In this document: positions 47,494 to 60,542 of the stretch, one piece after another
Position numbering within the stretch: position 1 is the stretch's first letter
Layout: each line of letters begins with the position of its first letter
Origin: Tetradesmus obliquus
Lineage: Eukaryota; Chlorophyta; Chlorophyceae; Sphaeropleales; Scenedesmaceae
DNA length: 64,000 bases
Reading direction: 5' to 3'
NCBI GenBank assembly: GCA_030272155.1
Contig: CP126203.1
Location: 3,844,001-3,908,000 of the forward strand
Position numbers and translations under genes: made by a program
The notes under the pieces: model-generated
What the model was told of the DNA's origin: nothing
Databases searched by the model: none
Seen by the model: only the letters and a program-made list of their open reading frames with translations

Positions 47494-49960
47494 TCACTGC
47501 TGGAACTGGTCGCACAGCAGCGCCAGTGCAGTCACAAAGGCAGCATCCACGCCAGGCTCGATGGTCAGGTAGTACTTCTGCGCGTGACTCAGCATGCTCC
47601 TGCAGCCCAGCAGCAGGGGCAGCAGCATCGTTGACAGTCTAAATAGTCTCGACAGCTATGACAGCCACCGCCATTGAGGCAGCATCGACAGCAGCAGCTA
47701 AGAGGCTCTTTTGAAGCACCTGTCACTTGAACAGAAAAACGGCCAATCAACAGCAGCAGCAGTTTCCTCTGGTCACATAAGAAACGTGACTTCACAGTCA
47801 GCGTTGCGCTTGCTCACATGAGCAATGCGTTGGCTGTTGCCAGCTGGCTGTCCCGGCCGGGGTTTATCACGACAACATACAGACGGCTCATCAGCAGCAG
47901 CAGCAGCACCAGCAGCAGCAACAGCAGCTAGGATCGCTCACATGAGGAAAGCATTTGCTGTCGCCAGCTGGCTGTCCCGCGCTGCGCTCGCAATGGGCAG
48001 TTCCCCGCCACCAGGAAGGCACCTAAAGATGGTGAAGCACTTGCAGCGCAAGTTGCCCTGCGGCAACAGCAGCAGCAGCAGCAGCATAAGCAGCAGCAGC
48101 ATCATAAGGTTCATGTGCAGCAACGGCAGTGTGAGGAGGCGTTTGTACAACGCGTAAGGATGCAAATGCAGGGGGCCAGCCACAAACGCACAGCAGGCAT
48201 GTCTGATCCACTGACTCTGCATCATACAACCACACCGAATTGAGCTGATTTTTGCTGTGCATGTAGTTGCAGGTGTATTCTTGTACCTTGACGACAACGT
48301 CTTATGCCTTGCTGCTTCTGATGAGAAACGCCCGCACATTCGGCCCCGCACCCGCCGCCTGCGTCTGCACTTTCGCCAGCCTGCCTCCCTCACTGACTGG
48401 CATGCTCAGCAGGCCGATGCCATGAGGGCTGATGAGCTTGCGCTCCATGTCAAAGCCCTACACCCGCTGTTATAGACAGCTGAAGCGCAGCCAAACGGCA
48501 ACCAAAGCCATGCAGACATGTGTTTTTTACACGGACACGTACCTTGATCACAAAGTCCGGCGCCTTGCTGGTCCTGCTCAGAAAGACTTGCACGCCCGGC
48601 CCCTCGCCACCCGCCTGTGGCTGCACTTTCGCCAGCCGCCCTCCCTCACTGACTGGCTGACTCAGCAGCCAGCTCCCGTGAGGGCTGATCAGCTTGCGCT
48701 CTATCCTGAGGACTGGCATGTTGCTGGCTGCATTAAGCAGCAGTAGCTTTGTAGGAGTTGAGAAGGGAGGCGGCGCGAGTGCAAAGTGGGGCCGGCTGTA
48801 TGCGTCCACGATGGTGGCGCTGTGCTGATCAGCAAGCCCAGAGTGCTCCTGCAAGGCGGGAAGTGTTAGAAACCACTGTTGGCAAATACATTCAGGCGGC
48901 AGCTGTAGGCGAGCCACGATGGTGCAGTGCACGATGGTGACACTGTGCTGGGCAGCAAGCCCGGCCTGTTCCTGCAAGGCAGCGGAAGAGCACCATCTTC
49001 CCTAATATACTAGGCGTAGCACGTGCAGGTGGCTGCTGTAGGCGTCCACGATGGTTGCGCTGTGCTGATCTGCAAGCCCGGCCTGTTCCTGCAAGGCGGC
49101 AAACAGACAGGAAGGCAGCTTGAAGCGATGTGCACTGGCAGGCTGTTGGCTGCGTTGAGCAGCAGGAGCTTGGTAGGTGTGGAGAAGGGAGGGGGTGCGA
49201 GTGCAAAGTGGGGCCGGCTGTAGGCGTCTACGATGGTGGCGCTGTGCTTATCAGCAAGCCCGGCGTGCTCCTGCGGGGTGACAATGAGCACACAAAACCG
49301 TGGGTTACTGGGCGAAACACAAACAGGTTGCAGTGTCCAGGATGATGGTGCTGTGCTGCTCAGCAAGCTCAGCGTGCTCCTGCAGGGTGTTAAGAGACCT
49401 AAAATCTTTGATTCAAGGGGTGACACATGAGCAGACAGCAGCTGCAGGTGACGCTGTGCTGACTGGCTAGCCTGGTGTGCTGTTGCACCAACTTAGCAAA
49501 CTTGTTGACAATTGTAGGGTTGGTCCGCTGGGGCAGGACTGCAGCCTGCTCCGTGAGATTTTTACCAGATAATCAATTATCCGGTGGGATAAACGCAGCC
49601 TGGCGTCTGTAGGGAACAATTGTTGGTTTGGTCCGCTGGCGCAGGACTACAGCCTGCCTGCAGCCCGCCCGCATGTGACCGTCATGATGCAACACACTGC
49701 ATACACACACATCAGGGCTGCAGCACGCTATGCAGCCAGCCACCTGCATCACCAGGGTGATCCTCTGGGGCAGGAATGCAGCCTGCCTGTAGCTTCATGC
49801 AATACGCAGATCATGCAGCAACTATTGCTGCGGCTATGTGCAGTGCAGCCAGTCACCTGCATCACCGGCATCGCTCTTTGGGGCAGGACGACAGCCTGCC
49901 TGCAGAACTCATCCGACAACACTCAGGGCTACTTCCAAGGTGCATCTATCATTGCTGCTG
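47246..49960 (-). repeat. Exon-edge copies throughout the LOR gene
   Basis: Exon 3 start (EHAGLAD-HSATIVDAY... through LLLLNAAN) at about 49130-49271, with shorter pieces at 48900-48975, 49020-49090 and 49330-49390. Exon 3 end (LISPHG...SEGGRLAKVQ plus donor) at 48290-48460. Exon 2 end (CTGGGGCAGGA... around its donor) four times between 49500 and 49900. Exon 4 end at 47815-47845. Exon 5 (PGVDAAFVTALALLCD) at 47246-47310, past the stop. Confidence 0.88.
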
Positions 49961-50906
49961 TGTGCTATTGAGCCAGTCACCTGCATCACTAGGGTGGTCC
50001 TCTGGGGCAGGCAGAAGTGCGCGCCCACCACTGCAAGGGGCAGGAAGAAATCACACACAGCAGCATCAGCATCAGCATCAGCAGCATCAGCAGCAGCGGC
50101 AGCAGCACAGCAGAAAGCAAGCGTCGCCTCCTTTACTCTATGAGGGTTTGCTGGCACCCATGCACAAGTGATGGGGTTGCAGTGTTTGGTCGAATGGTGA
50201 GGTCTGTGGTCAGCAGTTGCGGCAGCTGCCGCTGTGCTGCTGCTGTATGTCAATTGCAGCTTGCTGCAGTATGCTGTGCTGCAGTTGCTGCAGTGCTGGA
50301 TGCTCGGGCTGCATCAGCTGATGCAGTATTCCATGTGACATAATTGTGCTGTTCCACTTGCCCGAAGGGTTATGGCTGTGTCCAGCTGATACGTTGTCTT
50401 TCTAGATTTTGTGTGTATTGCTGATTCGTCTGCTGCAACAACGCACATGCACACAAAGCCACCTAGGCGGCGCCCCACACTGCTCACTCACCTACCACCG
50501 GGTTGCAGCTTCCAATTGGGGCACTGAGCCAGGCCTGCTGATTGACCAAGGCAACTGCCTGCTGCTGTGCCATGTACTGCTGCTGCTGCTGACTGTGGTT
50601 GTGGCGGTGCTGCTGGTTGTGGCCTGCAGCAATGACCTGGCTAGCCTGGTAGCGGGCAGTCGCAGCAGTTGCAAATCCAGTTGCAGCTGGCTGTGAGACC
50701 TGACCGCCGAGAGGCAGCTGCACAGCCGTGCCCAACACTGCCGTCTGCTGCTGCTTGAAATAGTTTGAAGTCAGAGACGCAGGCACGAAACCCCAGCCCT
50801 GCACTCCTGCAGCTGCAGGGGAGGGCGTAAATCCCAGTGGTTTGAGCTGAGGGTACGCCGAGGAGGATGTCGAGCGCGAGTCGCCCATGCTGCTGGTTAC
50901 AGGCAC
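47494..50906 (-). CDS. LURP-one-related (LOR, tubby-like fold) protein
   Basis: Exons (complement): 50492-50906, 49981-50030, 48543-48848, 47942-48057, 47494-47599; 330 residues, phases consistent. After a Gln/Ala-rich N-terminus of about 140 residues the fold follows plant LOR proteins strand by strand: VVGAHFCLPQRTTLVMQ, HSATIVDAYSRPHFALAPPP, KLLLLNAASNMPVLRIERKL, SPHGSWLLSQPV, KAPDFVIKGNLRCKCFTIF, PIASAARDS, and the final hydrophobic helix YYLTIEPGVDAAFVTALALL with CDQ near the end. The family binds membranes or phosphoinositides by analogy with tubby and is linked to defence in plants; its role in algae is unknown. Met at 50888 is an alternative start. Exons 2-5 are all accompanied by copies. 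Confidence 0.85.
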
Positions 50907-51855
50907 GTTTGCAGTGTGCTATAATGCCAATTGTTGCGTGTACCGGATCGGTGCATCGCTCGTTGTTTCCAACGCCCAAAGCCTCTTGCGGAACAGGAGA
51001 TATCTTCAACAGTGAGGTCCGAAAAAAGTTATTCTTATGCAAAACAAAGTATTTATACTCAGGTGATCGGATCGGTCATGCCAGCAGCTCGCAGAGGCGG
51101 GCTAGGAGGTTGTCATGTGGAAGGCCAAAGCTGAAGGTCATGCGCAGGACGGTGTAAGGTCAGTATATAGACGGGGCGAGGGCCGTAAGGAGTTAAACTG
51201 AAACATCGCACTAGCTGGGTGATGTGAGAATGACATGATCGCTTCCAGGTTGCCGCCAGCAATCACGAACGACCCTACCACGGAAAGCCAGTGCTGGAGC
51301 TCCAGCAGGAGCACGCGAGTACTCCACTAGTGAAGGTACGTTCAAAACAACCTAGGCTATTGCTTGAGTTAAACGCAAGCGCGTTGAAAGAGGAGGTCCG
51401 GCAAGTACCTTCAGATGCAGCAAATGCTGATGAGAACTGCTGCACCTTGAGCTCAAGTTACGTACCTCCAAACTGTGGCTGTCCTGCACCAACTGCCATT
51501 GCAAGCAAAACGGCTGAGCGTTGTTGCTGTGGTACTCCCTGAACATGGGCTGATATACCTCAACATCGTCTCAAAGCTCAGCAACCCGGTTGAACCCAGC
51601 TAGAAGCTTGCTGTTGCTGAACTCTTAAAACGATGCCGTGAGCACTTGACCACGCGTCAAGTAGGAGGGCCAACGCAGGCTGCAGCACAGCGCAACCGCC
51701 TGCTGTGCAGTGCACAACATACCTCAAAAGTGACCGCGCTACCCTTGCTACTGCTGTACACATGTGTGTTCAAAGCCATACCATCAATCAAGCTGTGGCA
51801 TTGCACACCATCTCAGAGCAGCGCTGCTGCCAAACGTTGACCTCTTCAGTCCGCT
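50907..51855 (-). promoter_or_regulatory. LOR upstream region with TATA-like box
   Basis: On the minus strand TATAAA sits at 51052-51057, about 146 nt before the LOR start, in the only A/T-rich patch nearby. The rest of the interval is the 3' side of the glycosyltransferase gene and shows nothing else. Confidence 0.5.
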
Positions 51856-54415
51856 TCATTCAATGCGCCGCCGCGTGGCTTGCGGCCTCAAGCCTACCCG
51901 CTGCCTGATCACATCCATTGCTGCATCAGCCATCGTTCCATTCTCATCCTCAGGCGCAATCCAATGCCGCAGCTTGAACATGCCCTGCCGCACAACCGCC
52001 TGCCGCGGCGGCACGTGAATGCTGATCGCGTCAGGGTTCAGCAGCGCTGCCGAAACGCTAAACATCGAGTTGCTCATCACCAAAATATCTGCGGTCGCCA
52101 TCATCTGCCAGGTCCACAGGAGATCTTTTCCGGGCAGCATGACTGCATTGGGGATGCCGCGCTTCAGGGTGTGAAGCTCCTCCACCATCTCGGGGGTCCT
52201 GGGAGTTTCAGTGTGAACTTCCACCGTGTACTGGCAGCCAGCAGCCTCCAGCACCTGGGAGCAAGGACAGCATACATTTCATGGACAGATTTTGCCAGCA
52301 GTCATGGCAGCAATCAACGGATGGTGGGTTTCACTTGATGTGTTGTAATCCTACAACAAGGGGAACAAGATCTTGCCGGCTGCTCATTGCAACAACTGTG
52401 GTACTTGCAGCCAGCAACCTTCAGCACTGAGGCAAAGCATGGAATCAGGCACGGCACATTCCATTGTCAGGCACGGCAGATCCAATGTCAGCGCTGGTCA
52501 GCAGCATACACATCAAGGCAAGCGTGATGTACTACTGTTGCTGCTGCTGCTCCCACCTGTATCGCAGCAAAGCTGCTGTTACATCAGCCATTGTTTTGAA
52601 CGTACCTCAGTAACGGCCCGTGCGAGGTTTATATAGTATTGTGTGGACAGGATGCGCTCGCTCCAGCCGTCAGTGACGACATCGCCTCGCCTGATGTGGA
52701 TGGCGAAGCGCAGCGCATCCAGCATCCACGGCTTGCTGTGCACGCCTGCACTGCTGCTGCTGCCGCTGCCGCTGCTGCTGCTGCTGCGGCAGGTCAGTGG
52801 TGGCTGCAAGCATGAGACCAGTGCAGGTGCATTACAGGCAGCAGGGGTGGCAGGCAGATGGGCATGTCGTCCGCTCTTACCGCCTGGCACGTTGCTAATG
52901 AGCAACTGCAGAACCTTGAAATTCTAATGGATTTGAACTCCGGAGACCGGATCCAGTCTCAGCTGCTGCAGCAAATAGAGCACTGCCACCAAGCACATGA
53001 ACGATCCCTGAAAACTACAATTCAACCCCGCTCCATAACCCCAAGTCTCACCAGTGGCTCGCTGGGCCGCAGCTGTGGCAGTGCATAGAACAGGTCAGGG
53101 TAGGTGGTGGTCAGGCTGTTCACACCTTGAGCCAGTTACTGCAAACCCTAAACCCTTAAACCTTAGCCAAGAGCCCTGCTCTCACCAGTGGCTCGCTCGG
53201 CCGCAGCTGAGGCAGTGCATAAAACAGGTCCGGGTAGGTGGTGGTGAGGCTGTTGACGTGCTCCGCAAGGAACAGTGTGGGCTGCTGCTGCTGCACCGCA
53301 TCGCCCAGCTCGCCCAGGAACTTCTCCCACTTGAAGGACTCTACACATTTGCAGCAGCAGCACAGTAAGATGGATGGCAACATGGGCATGAATCTGCTTG
53401 TTATTGAGTGTTGGTGGCGAGAACAGCAGTGACAAAAACACGACAGTGGTAGCACAGCAGGTTACACAAAAGGTGAGTTTCAGGATATTGGCCTGCATTG
53501 CCCAGCTCGCCCAGAACTCCCATTTGAAGGACTCTGCAGTTACAGTTGGAAGTAGGAAAACCTTGGTCAGCGGTCATCACGGAATGCAGCAAGCTTAGGA
53601 GATTTGAGCCCTGCTGCACCTGCTCACCTGCTGGAACCAGCTGCTGCTCCCTGCCTGTCACAGCCGCTTCCTCACTTGCAGAGTGCAGCTCAATCAACTG
53701 CCTACGCCAGGTGCCGCAAACATCCTGCTGCACTTTCTCACCTGCACGCACCAGCTGCTGCTCCCATCCCAACACAGCTGCCTCCTCGATGGTTGATGCC
53801 AGCTCAATCATAGATCTGCGCTACATGCTGCAAACATCTTGCTGCAGAAACCCTGCTGCAGTGTCTCCCCTGCTCGCACCAGCTGCTGCTCCCAGCCCTC
53901 AACAGCGGCTTTCTCAAATGGTGGAGGGCAGCTTGATCTCCTGCTCACGCTACCTGCAGTCAACACCTTGCCGCCAAAACCCTGCGGCACTGCTGCGCTT
54001 GCTCACCTGCGCGCACCAGCTGCTGCTCCCAGCCCGACACTGCTTCCTCCTCAATAATGGATGGTAGCTCAATCATCTGCCCACGCCAAAATGCCACAAA
54101 CACCCTGCTGCATAAACACTGCTTTATTGCTGCACCCACCCACCTGCGCGCAACAGCTGCTGCTCCCAGCCCTTCACAGTTGACTACTCAATCGTGGAGG
54201 GCAGCTCAATCCCCTGCTCACACCAAATGCTGCAAACACCCTGCTGCCCAAACACTGCTGCACTGCTGCACTCTCTCACCTGCACGCACCAGCTGCTGCT
54301 CCCAGCCCTCCACAGTTGATTCTGCAATTGTGGAGGGCAGGTCAATCATCTGCCGCGCCCGTGACAGCAGCCGTGCATCGTCGCTGTCACCACTGAAGTC
54401 ACAGGAGGAGGACCT

Positions 54416-54458
<43 letters not shown>

Positions 54459-55090
54459 TTGCAGGACCCATCTGAAATTGTCGCCAGAGGTGTGAGTACT
54501 GCCACCTGGTTGTGAATAACATGCTATCGCAGTGTTGCTGCATCAAAGCCATTACGTCATTGAATGGTTGCAGCTCTCTGGCAAACCTCCTGCTGCTGCT
54601 TGCTAAGCTGGTGTGCACCGTGATACCAGCAGCTGCACCAGCGTGCCTGTATACATCGCCGCCACGAGGCATTGATGCAACTCTGCTGCTGCTACTGCTG
54701 TCGCTGCTTCTGCCAGCAATGCTGCATCTACCAAGGAGGACTGTGCATGCGTACACACACTGTGCAATGACGGCCGCATTCATCTCTTGCTTGCCAGCTG
54801 CCCACCTGTAGTGCATGTGGCCGCCGATATGTCCGACACAGCCCAGCGCCCGAAACAAGTGTCCCATGCCTGTTATGTTCGCCAGCGCGTACACTGCAAT
54901 CATGCGAACCACTTGGCTCCCGATGCCATCCTTGACCCTGTGTCCATATGTTACTGCTATGTTATCTAACGCCCAAGGGTCGTCAAAGTAGGGGCTGGAT
55001 GGCCAGTTGTATTTTGAGCGAAGCGCTGCATTGCCCCAGGTGCGGCTTTCCAGGCGCTGCTGTGCTGAGAGGGACAGCACATGGCGCGCA

Positions 55091-55125
<35 letters not shown>

Positions 55126-55584
55126 CTTGCCTGTCCAAAAGCCTCGCAGCTGCCGGTTGCTGCTACTGCTGCTGCTGCTGCCGTCTGCTGCAATTGCTGT
55201 CTGCAATAATAGGCAGCGTAGCAGGCGACACTGTTCAGCAGCATATTGACAATGTCACTGCAGGGGAACCTGTTGCAGGCATGGCAGCAAGTTTGCGTCT
55301 GGGCATTCCTGGCCGGAGTGCTCACTGCTTTTGCAATGCATCAACACAAGTTTTGACCGACAGGCAAGGTGTGTTGCATGTTGAAAATATATATGAATGG
55401 AAATGCAGACACAGAGCTTGTGTGGAAGCAGCTGCATGCTCATCAGCACCAGCCCCACCTTCCATGCTGCTGCTGTGTGTGCCGCTGATGCTGCTAGTAG
55501 CAGCAGCAGCAGTGCTGGCAGGCCGCTGCTGGCTGGAAGCCTGGGAACCAGCGACATGTTGCTCCAGGGAACGGTCAGCAGCAT
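51856..55584 (-). CDS. Fucosyltransferase-like glycosyltransferase, probably type II membrane protein
   Basis: Exons (complement): 55459-55584, 54806-55200, 54280-54392, 53186-53340, 52606-52803, 51856-52254; 1,386 nt, 461 residues, phases consistent. Exon 1 encodes a short N-terminus and a hydrophobic stretch (GLPALLLLLLAASAAHTAAAW) suited to a signal anchor. GIGSQVVRMIAVYALANITG in exon 2 resembles the G-x-G-N-Q segment of fucosyltransferases. FAIHIRRGDVV in exon 5 is the H-x-R-R-G-D donor-binding motif. The last exon ends with a TADILVMSNSMFSVSAALLN segment like the C-terminal conserved region of GT11-type enzymes. The exact CAZy family is not certain. Golgi location is inferred from the anchor. 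Confidence 0.75.
52385..54215 (-). repeat. Exon-edge copies in the glycosyltransferase gene
   Basis: The 3' part of exon 3 (RQMIDLPSTIAE...EGWEQQLVRAG plus donor) is repeated five more times, with matching sites near 54150, 54016, 53878, 53751 and 53637 (period about 115-140 bp); these copies carry replacements and one or two stops. The 3' part of exon 4 (NSLTTTYPDLFYALPQLRPS) is copied at 53048-53130 with six differences, all synonymous. Exon 4 start is copied near 53500-53535 and exon 6 start at 52385-52425. Confidence 0.9.
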
Positions 55585-55879
55585 GCACCGGAGCCCCGTC
55601 GCTCGAAATACAGCAGGGCAGTACTACAGCAGCTATGCCATCCCGGTTGCTGGAGCACACGCAAGATACTGTGCTTTGATTTACAGTTGTTGTGACGGTT
55701 CTCAAAAACTATTGCGATAGCGACCTCGAGACCCTTGCTGCATGAGCTCACACCCGCGCTTGCGCGCGCTTTGCTGCTAACCGAAGGGGAACAACTGGGG
55801 AAACTTTCAAAACCACCGTCAGTTTCGTAATTGATTCGATTGTAAAATTAGTAGAACTATGTATATGAGCAGCTGCAGT

Positions 55880-56753
55880 TGGGTTACCCTTCCCTCAGGG
55901 ATGAAGCGACAGTACCCAGGGTCCTTTGAAAGGTCGTCATGTGTGCACTGCACGATCTGAATGCGACTGCTGCTACGCTGACAATAGCTGATAAGCCCAG
56001 CGTCTGATGAAAACATGGTGCGGATGTGTTGCTGCGTATGCACTGCTGCTGTGCTGCTGCTGGTTGTCCTGCCGCACCCAGTTCTGCTTCCTGCAGAGAA
56101 GCAGGCCTGCTGTGCAGCTGCAGCAAATATACTGGCCCTTCATGTTGGTTGCATTATCTTCTCACAAAATGATACAACTTGTTAAAGTTGCATCAGCTAT
56201 TAACTCGGCAAAGCGGGGCTCAGCAACCCCATCAATCACAACAAGCTTAAGCTGGCTGTGCCGTGCCAGGTCAGTGACCGTCACCCTGGGAGGTAGTGCC
56301 AAATGGTACCAGGTGCTGCTGCCCTGGGTAGTGCCAAAAACGGTTACATATGAAAAACAAGTACTGATACCATGCATAGTTGTGTAAGTGTGCATTTGGT
56401 TGCCAACGGCAGAACCTCGCGTTGATTCCCTGTCACCTGGGTTTGGTGCGTATCTCATGAGCAGGACAAACCTGTGCAGCACGCAACCTAGAATAGCCAA
56501 TGAAGGGCTGCAGCACTGAGTGAATTGACAGGTTCGGGTTGTGGGTGCAGGCTGTCTCACGCATCGCGAACTGCTCGGTCATTGCACTCGTGTTTACTCT
56601 GCTTTCATCAGAACGTAGTAGTACGTTAGCGATGCAGGGTTTCGATCCAGTCTCTGGGTCATGCACTTGCTGTGTCTGCTGAAGTGACCTGCTGCTCTGT
56701 TGGGTGAGTGGGTGCTGTAGCCAAAGCTCAACATCCAGGAGGCTCGTGTGCAC
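55880..56753 (-). CDS. Unidentified minus-strand exons
   Basis: Three ordered segments look protein-coding but are not recognised: about 56484-56680 (TEQFAMRETACTHNPNLS, then QPFIGYSR and a GT donor); an exon from an acceptor near 56290 (VTVTDLARHSQLKLVVIDGV, then AEPRFAELIADATLT), in phase with the first; and about 55890-56010 (SSRIQIVQCTHDDLSKDPGY, then CRFIPEGR and GT). They lie between the glycosyltransferase start and the VIP1 start. They could be a separate small gene or 5' exons of a longer form of the glycosyltransferase. Ends are approximate. Confidence 0.4.
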
Positions 56754-57189
56754 TCTATGAGTCTAAAACACATTTATTACGAGACATCAGACTCTCATGT
56801 ACGTCTGCAGGTGCCTGACTGACACGAGCCTGCCCAGGCTTTGTCCTGCAGGTATTCCTGCTGTGTTTGCGAAGTTGCCCCATGCATGCTCTTCTCCAAC
56901 TCAACCAGCCAAGCAGTTCAAACCCTATTGTCTCATGGCTGCCTTGTGCTGTACGCAGAACTGCAGTCATCAGGCCTCAAACAACCGCGCTGAGATTGCA
57001 GCACTGCAGCCCAGAACTCTGCAGCTGCTGCCAGTCAGCACGCTCCTCACTACAGTGTTCCTGCAAGCATCAGCAGCAAAAGCAGCAGCATACTGAGAGC
57101 AGTGAAGCATCAGGTGCAGCCACAACAGCAGGCCCCACCAGCTCTCAGAACCCACAGCAGCAGCTGGTGCCATCAACAGCTCCTGCATA

Positions 57190-60100
57190 ATGTCCAAGAT
57201 GGGGCAATTCTTTCAGCAGGTGCTGCACCTACGCAAGTCCAGTACTAGCAGCAACGACAAGGAGCAGCCGCGAACAGCATCAGGAACATCTGCAACTTCG
57301 CCCAGCAGCAGTACCACTGCTGCTGCCGATGAGCAGCAGCAGCAGCAACAGCAGCCACGCCCTGGCAGCAGCAGCAACAGCAGCAACACGGAAAATGCAG
57401 AAATCAGCAGCCAGCAGCAGACAGATGCCTCTGCTGGCAGTGCAGGCAGCTGCAGGCAAGCACAAGATGCTGGCCCGTTGTTCCTTGATGTGCAGCATGA
57501 GGCAAATGGCACAACAACAACTGTAGCAAAGGAGCAGCAGCAGAGGGAGGCGCTTGCAGAGAGCCGGTCCGCCCCGTTGCCGGCAGTCCCATCAACAGCC
57601 AAGGCAGGCATGCTAGCTCCTGCAGCAGCAGCAGCAACAGCAGAAGCAGCAGCAGCAGAAGGAGCGGCAGCAGCGCCGGCCAGTGCTGGCAGCGGTGGCA
57701 GCAGCAGCGGCGGCAAGTCTCCTGGCCCCGCAGCAGCAGCAGCAGCAGCAGCAGTGACGCCCAAGGCGGCTGGCGGCAGCGGCAGCAGTGTCACATTCAG
57801 CCCCAGCTCCCGCTCTGTGTCAGCGGGGCGGGCAGCAGGCCTGTCGAGGCGCAGCATGGGGGCACTGTCACTCACACACAGCCTTGCAAATGACAGCTTT
57901 AAGGTGGGTATGTGGATGCGGGTTGCGGGCAATAGGGTTGATGCCAGCAGAGCAAGCCAATGCGAGATCGTGTCGCATGCTGATGCCTTCAGTTCACCTA
58001 AAGTTCACATATAACATGTTACATTGTCATATGACATGTTATTCTTGCAGGTGCGCGTGGGCATCTGTGCCATGGACAAGAAAGCTAAGAGCAAGCCGAT
58101 GCGCGAGATCGTGTCGCGCCTGGAGGCCAGTGGCGAGTTTGAGATCGTGGGCTTTGGGGACGAGCTCATTTTGGGAGCGCCGATTACGGAGTGGCCGCGC
58201 GTCGACTGCCTCATGTCATGGTACAGGTGAGCCAACAAAGTGCGCCTGTGGGTGGTGTTGGCATGCTGTGCTCTGCACGGTCTGTTTGTTCATACAGCAA
58301 GCAGCATCCTACAGCATCCTACAGCATAACCACGGCACAAGTGTGCAGCACGTTCACAGCAAGCTTGCTTAAGCATCTTGCAGTAACGTTTGCTCACCCT
58401 AGGTTTGGCTCTGCTCACGTTGCCTCCCTGCAGTGACGGCTTCCCCCTGACCAAGGCGCAGGCGTATGCAGACGCCACCCGGCCCTTCCTCATCAACGAC
58501 CTACACATGCAGGTGAGTGCACCGTATGGCTGCATGGCGGAATGATATCTGGGTGACAGCAATCTCTGCTAGATGTGCAGGGCGGGCTTCTGCCTGTAGC
58601 TTTGCCTGGAGGCGCATGCAAAGCGCCCCTGCGCGGTAGTGTTGCAATGCAGTAAGAGCTGGTCAGTAATGCTTGGTGTTGTATCAATACATCAAGGTCA
58701 GTCAACTCAGTAGTATTATGTTTTAGCAAAACATTGTTACAGCATGTTATGTGCGTTACTGGTTACGCTGCAATGCCAAAATAAGGTGTACTGCCTCCCG
58801 CAACAGCACAGCATTGCAGTGCCTGCGCCATACATATCTTAAGAGCACGTACAACATACTAACATTCTCACAACGTGTCATAACATGCACTGCAGGACGC
58901 GCTGCAAGACAGGCGTGAGGTGTACCGCCTGCTGCAGGAGCATGGCATTGCGGTGCCTTCACACATCGTGGTGGACAGGGACGGCTTGGAGCCTGGCGCA
59001 GACCCTCCTGGCTTCATCGAGGAGGTGAGTTATGTTTGATACCATGCGCATGTGCCCTCCCACATTGTGGTGGACAGGGACGGCCTGGAGCCTGGCGCAG
59101 ACCCTCCAGGGTTCATCGAGGAGGTGGCGTATGTTTGGCCATGCCCAAGTATTTTCCGCTGGTAGGTGTTTGCGTGATGGCAGGGGTGTGTGCGGCTGCT
59201 TTGACACACAACCCGCCACACATTCTGTGCCCTCTGGGATGTTGTCTTCAATCACTGATATTCTATCTGCCCACAATCATCTGCTCGCAGGAGGACTATG
59301 TTGAGCTGGGCGTGCACGCATCCCAACGGCGCTGTTAGACAGATGCTAGTCCTCAAAGACCTCCCAAACTGCTGCCCCTAAGCTCGCACCGCTTGCAGGA
59401 GGACTGTGTTGGGTGGGCGGCATGTGCATTGATAAGCAATCAAGGCACAAGCTGTCATCTAACCAACCCGTGGCTGCTGATGAACATTTAAAACTGATTA
59501 CAGGAGGACTATGTGGAGCTGGGTGGTGTGCGCATCGACAAGCCGTTTGTTGAGAAGCCGGCCAGCGGCGAGGACCACAACATACACATCTACTACCCGC
59601 ACAGCATGGTGAGGCACTGGGGTGTTGAGTTGAGATTGCCACATCGCACTGTCTGGTGCCTGACGTGGCGTCCTGCTTCACGTAACGCCATGCTACTCTG
59701 CCCTTGTGAGCAGCAGCAATCGTCGTCGTGCATGTCCAATGATAATGATAATAGTCTTCTTGTAAGCCATACCTTATCGGCATGTCTATGTTGCCAGGTA
59801 CAGGCCACCTGCCGTGCAGCCCTTTCAGCGCATGCATTGCCTCGTCACCCCACATGAAACATTATCAGCAATGTACTCGCATGGCAGTACTAAATTCCAG
59901 CTCGTCCGTGTGGTGTTGCTGTCCTGTGGCAAGCACTACACACAGCTTGCTACATCTGATCTTCGTGATTTGACATTGGCACCGTGTTGCTGTGCTGCAG
60001 GGTGGCGGCGTGAAGCGGCTGTTCCGCAAGGTGGACAACAAGAGCAGCTGCTATGACCCGCACCACCCTGGCACAGTGCGCAGGTAAGTGATCATCTGCT

Positions 60101-60489
60101 GCGCACACATGCACCTAGTAGTTCAGAGCTGCGGCTGCTTCTGCTCCTATTATCTGTGGCCGGCGCATGCGATGCTCCCTGCTAACGCGCAACACATCCA
60201 CATGAACATGTAGCACAGCTGTGAGGTAGGCACCAACCAGGTCGGAACTGGTGCTCTGCGTTTGTTGCTGCAGGGACGGCAGCTTCATCTACGAGGAGTT
60301 TCTGGCCACTGGCGGCACTGACGTCAAGGTAGGCACGCACGATCCTGTACTGATGTTTGACAGCAGAGATCCCCATGATCACCAAAGTTTGATCTGATCA
60401 GTGTACTTCCCCACCGTTCCGATTCTCACCCTTCATCTTCCTTGTCCCGCTCTCCAGTCTGTGCCTTACGCTGCTGCTGCTGCTGCTGC

Positions 60490-60542
<53 letters not shown>

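Noticed and set aside
52881-52905. A 25-nt exon (LLISNVPG) in the glycosyltransferase gene
   Set aside because: Its length breaks the phase; exons 53186-53340 and 52606-52803 join directly in phase 0.
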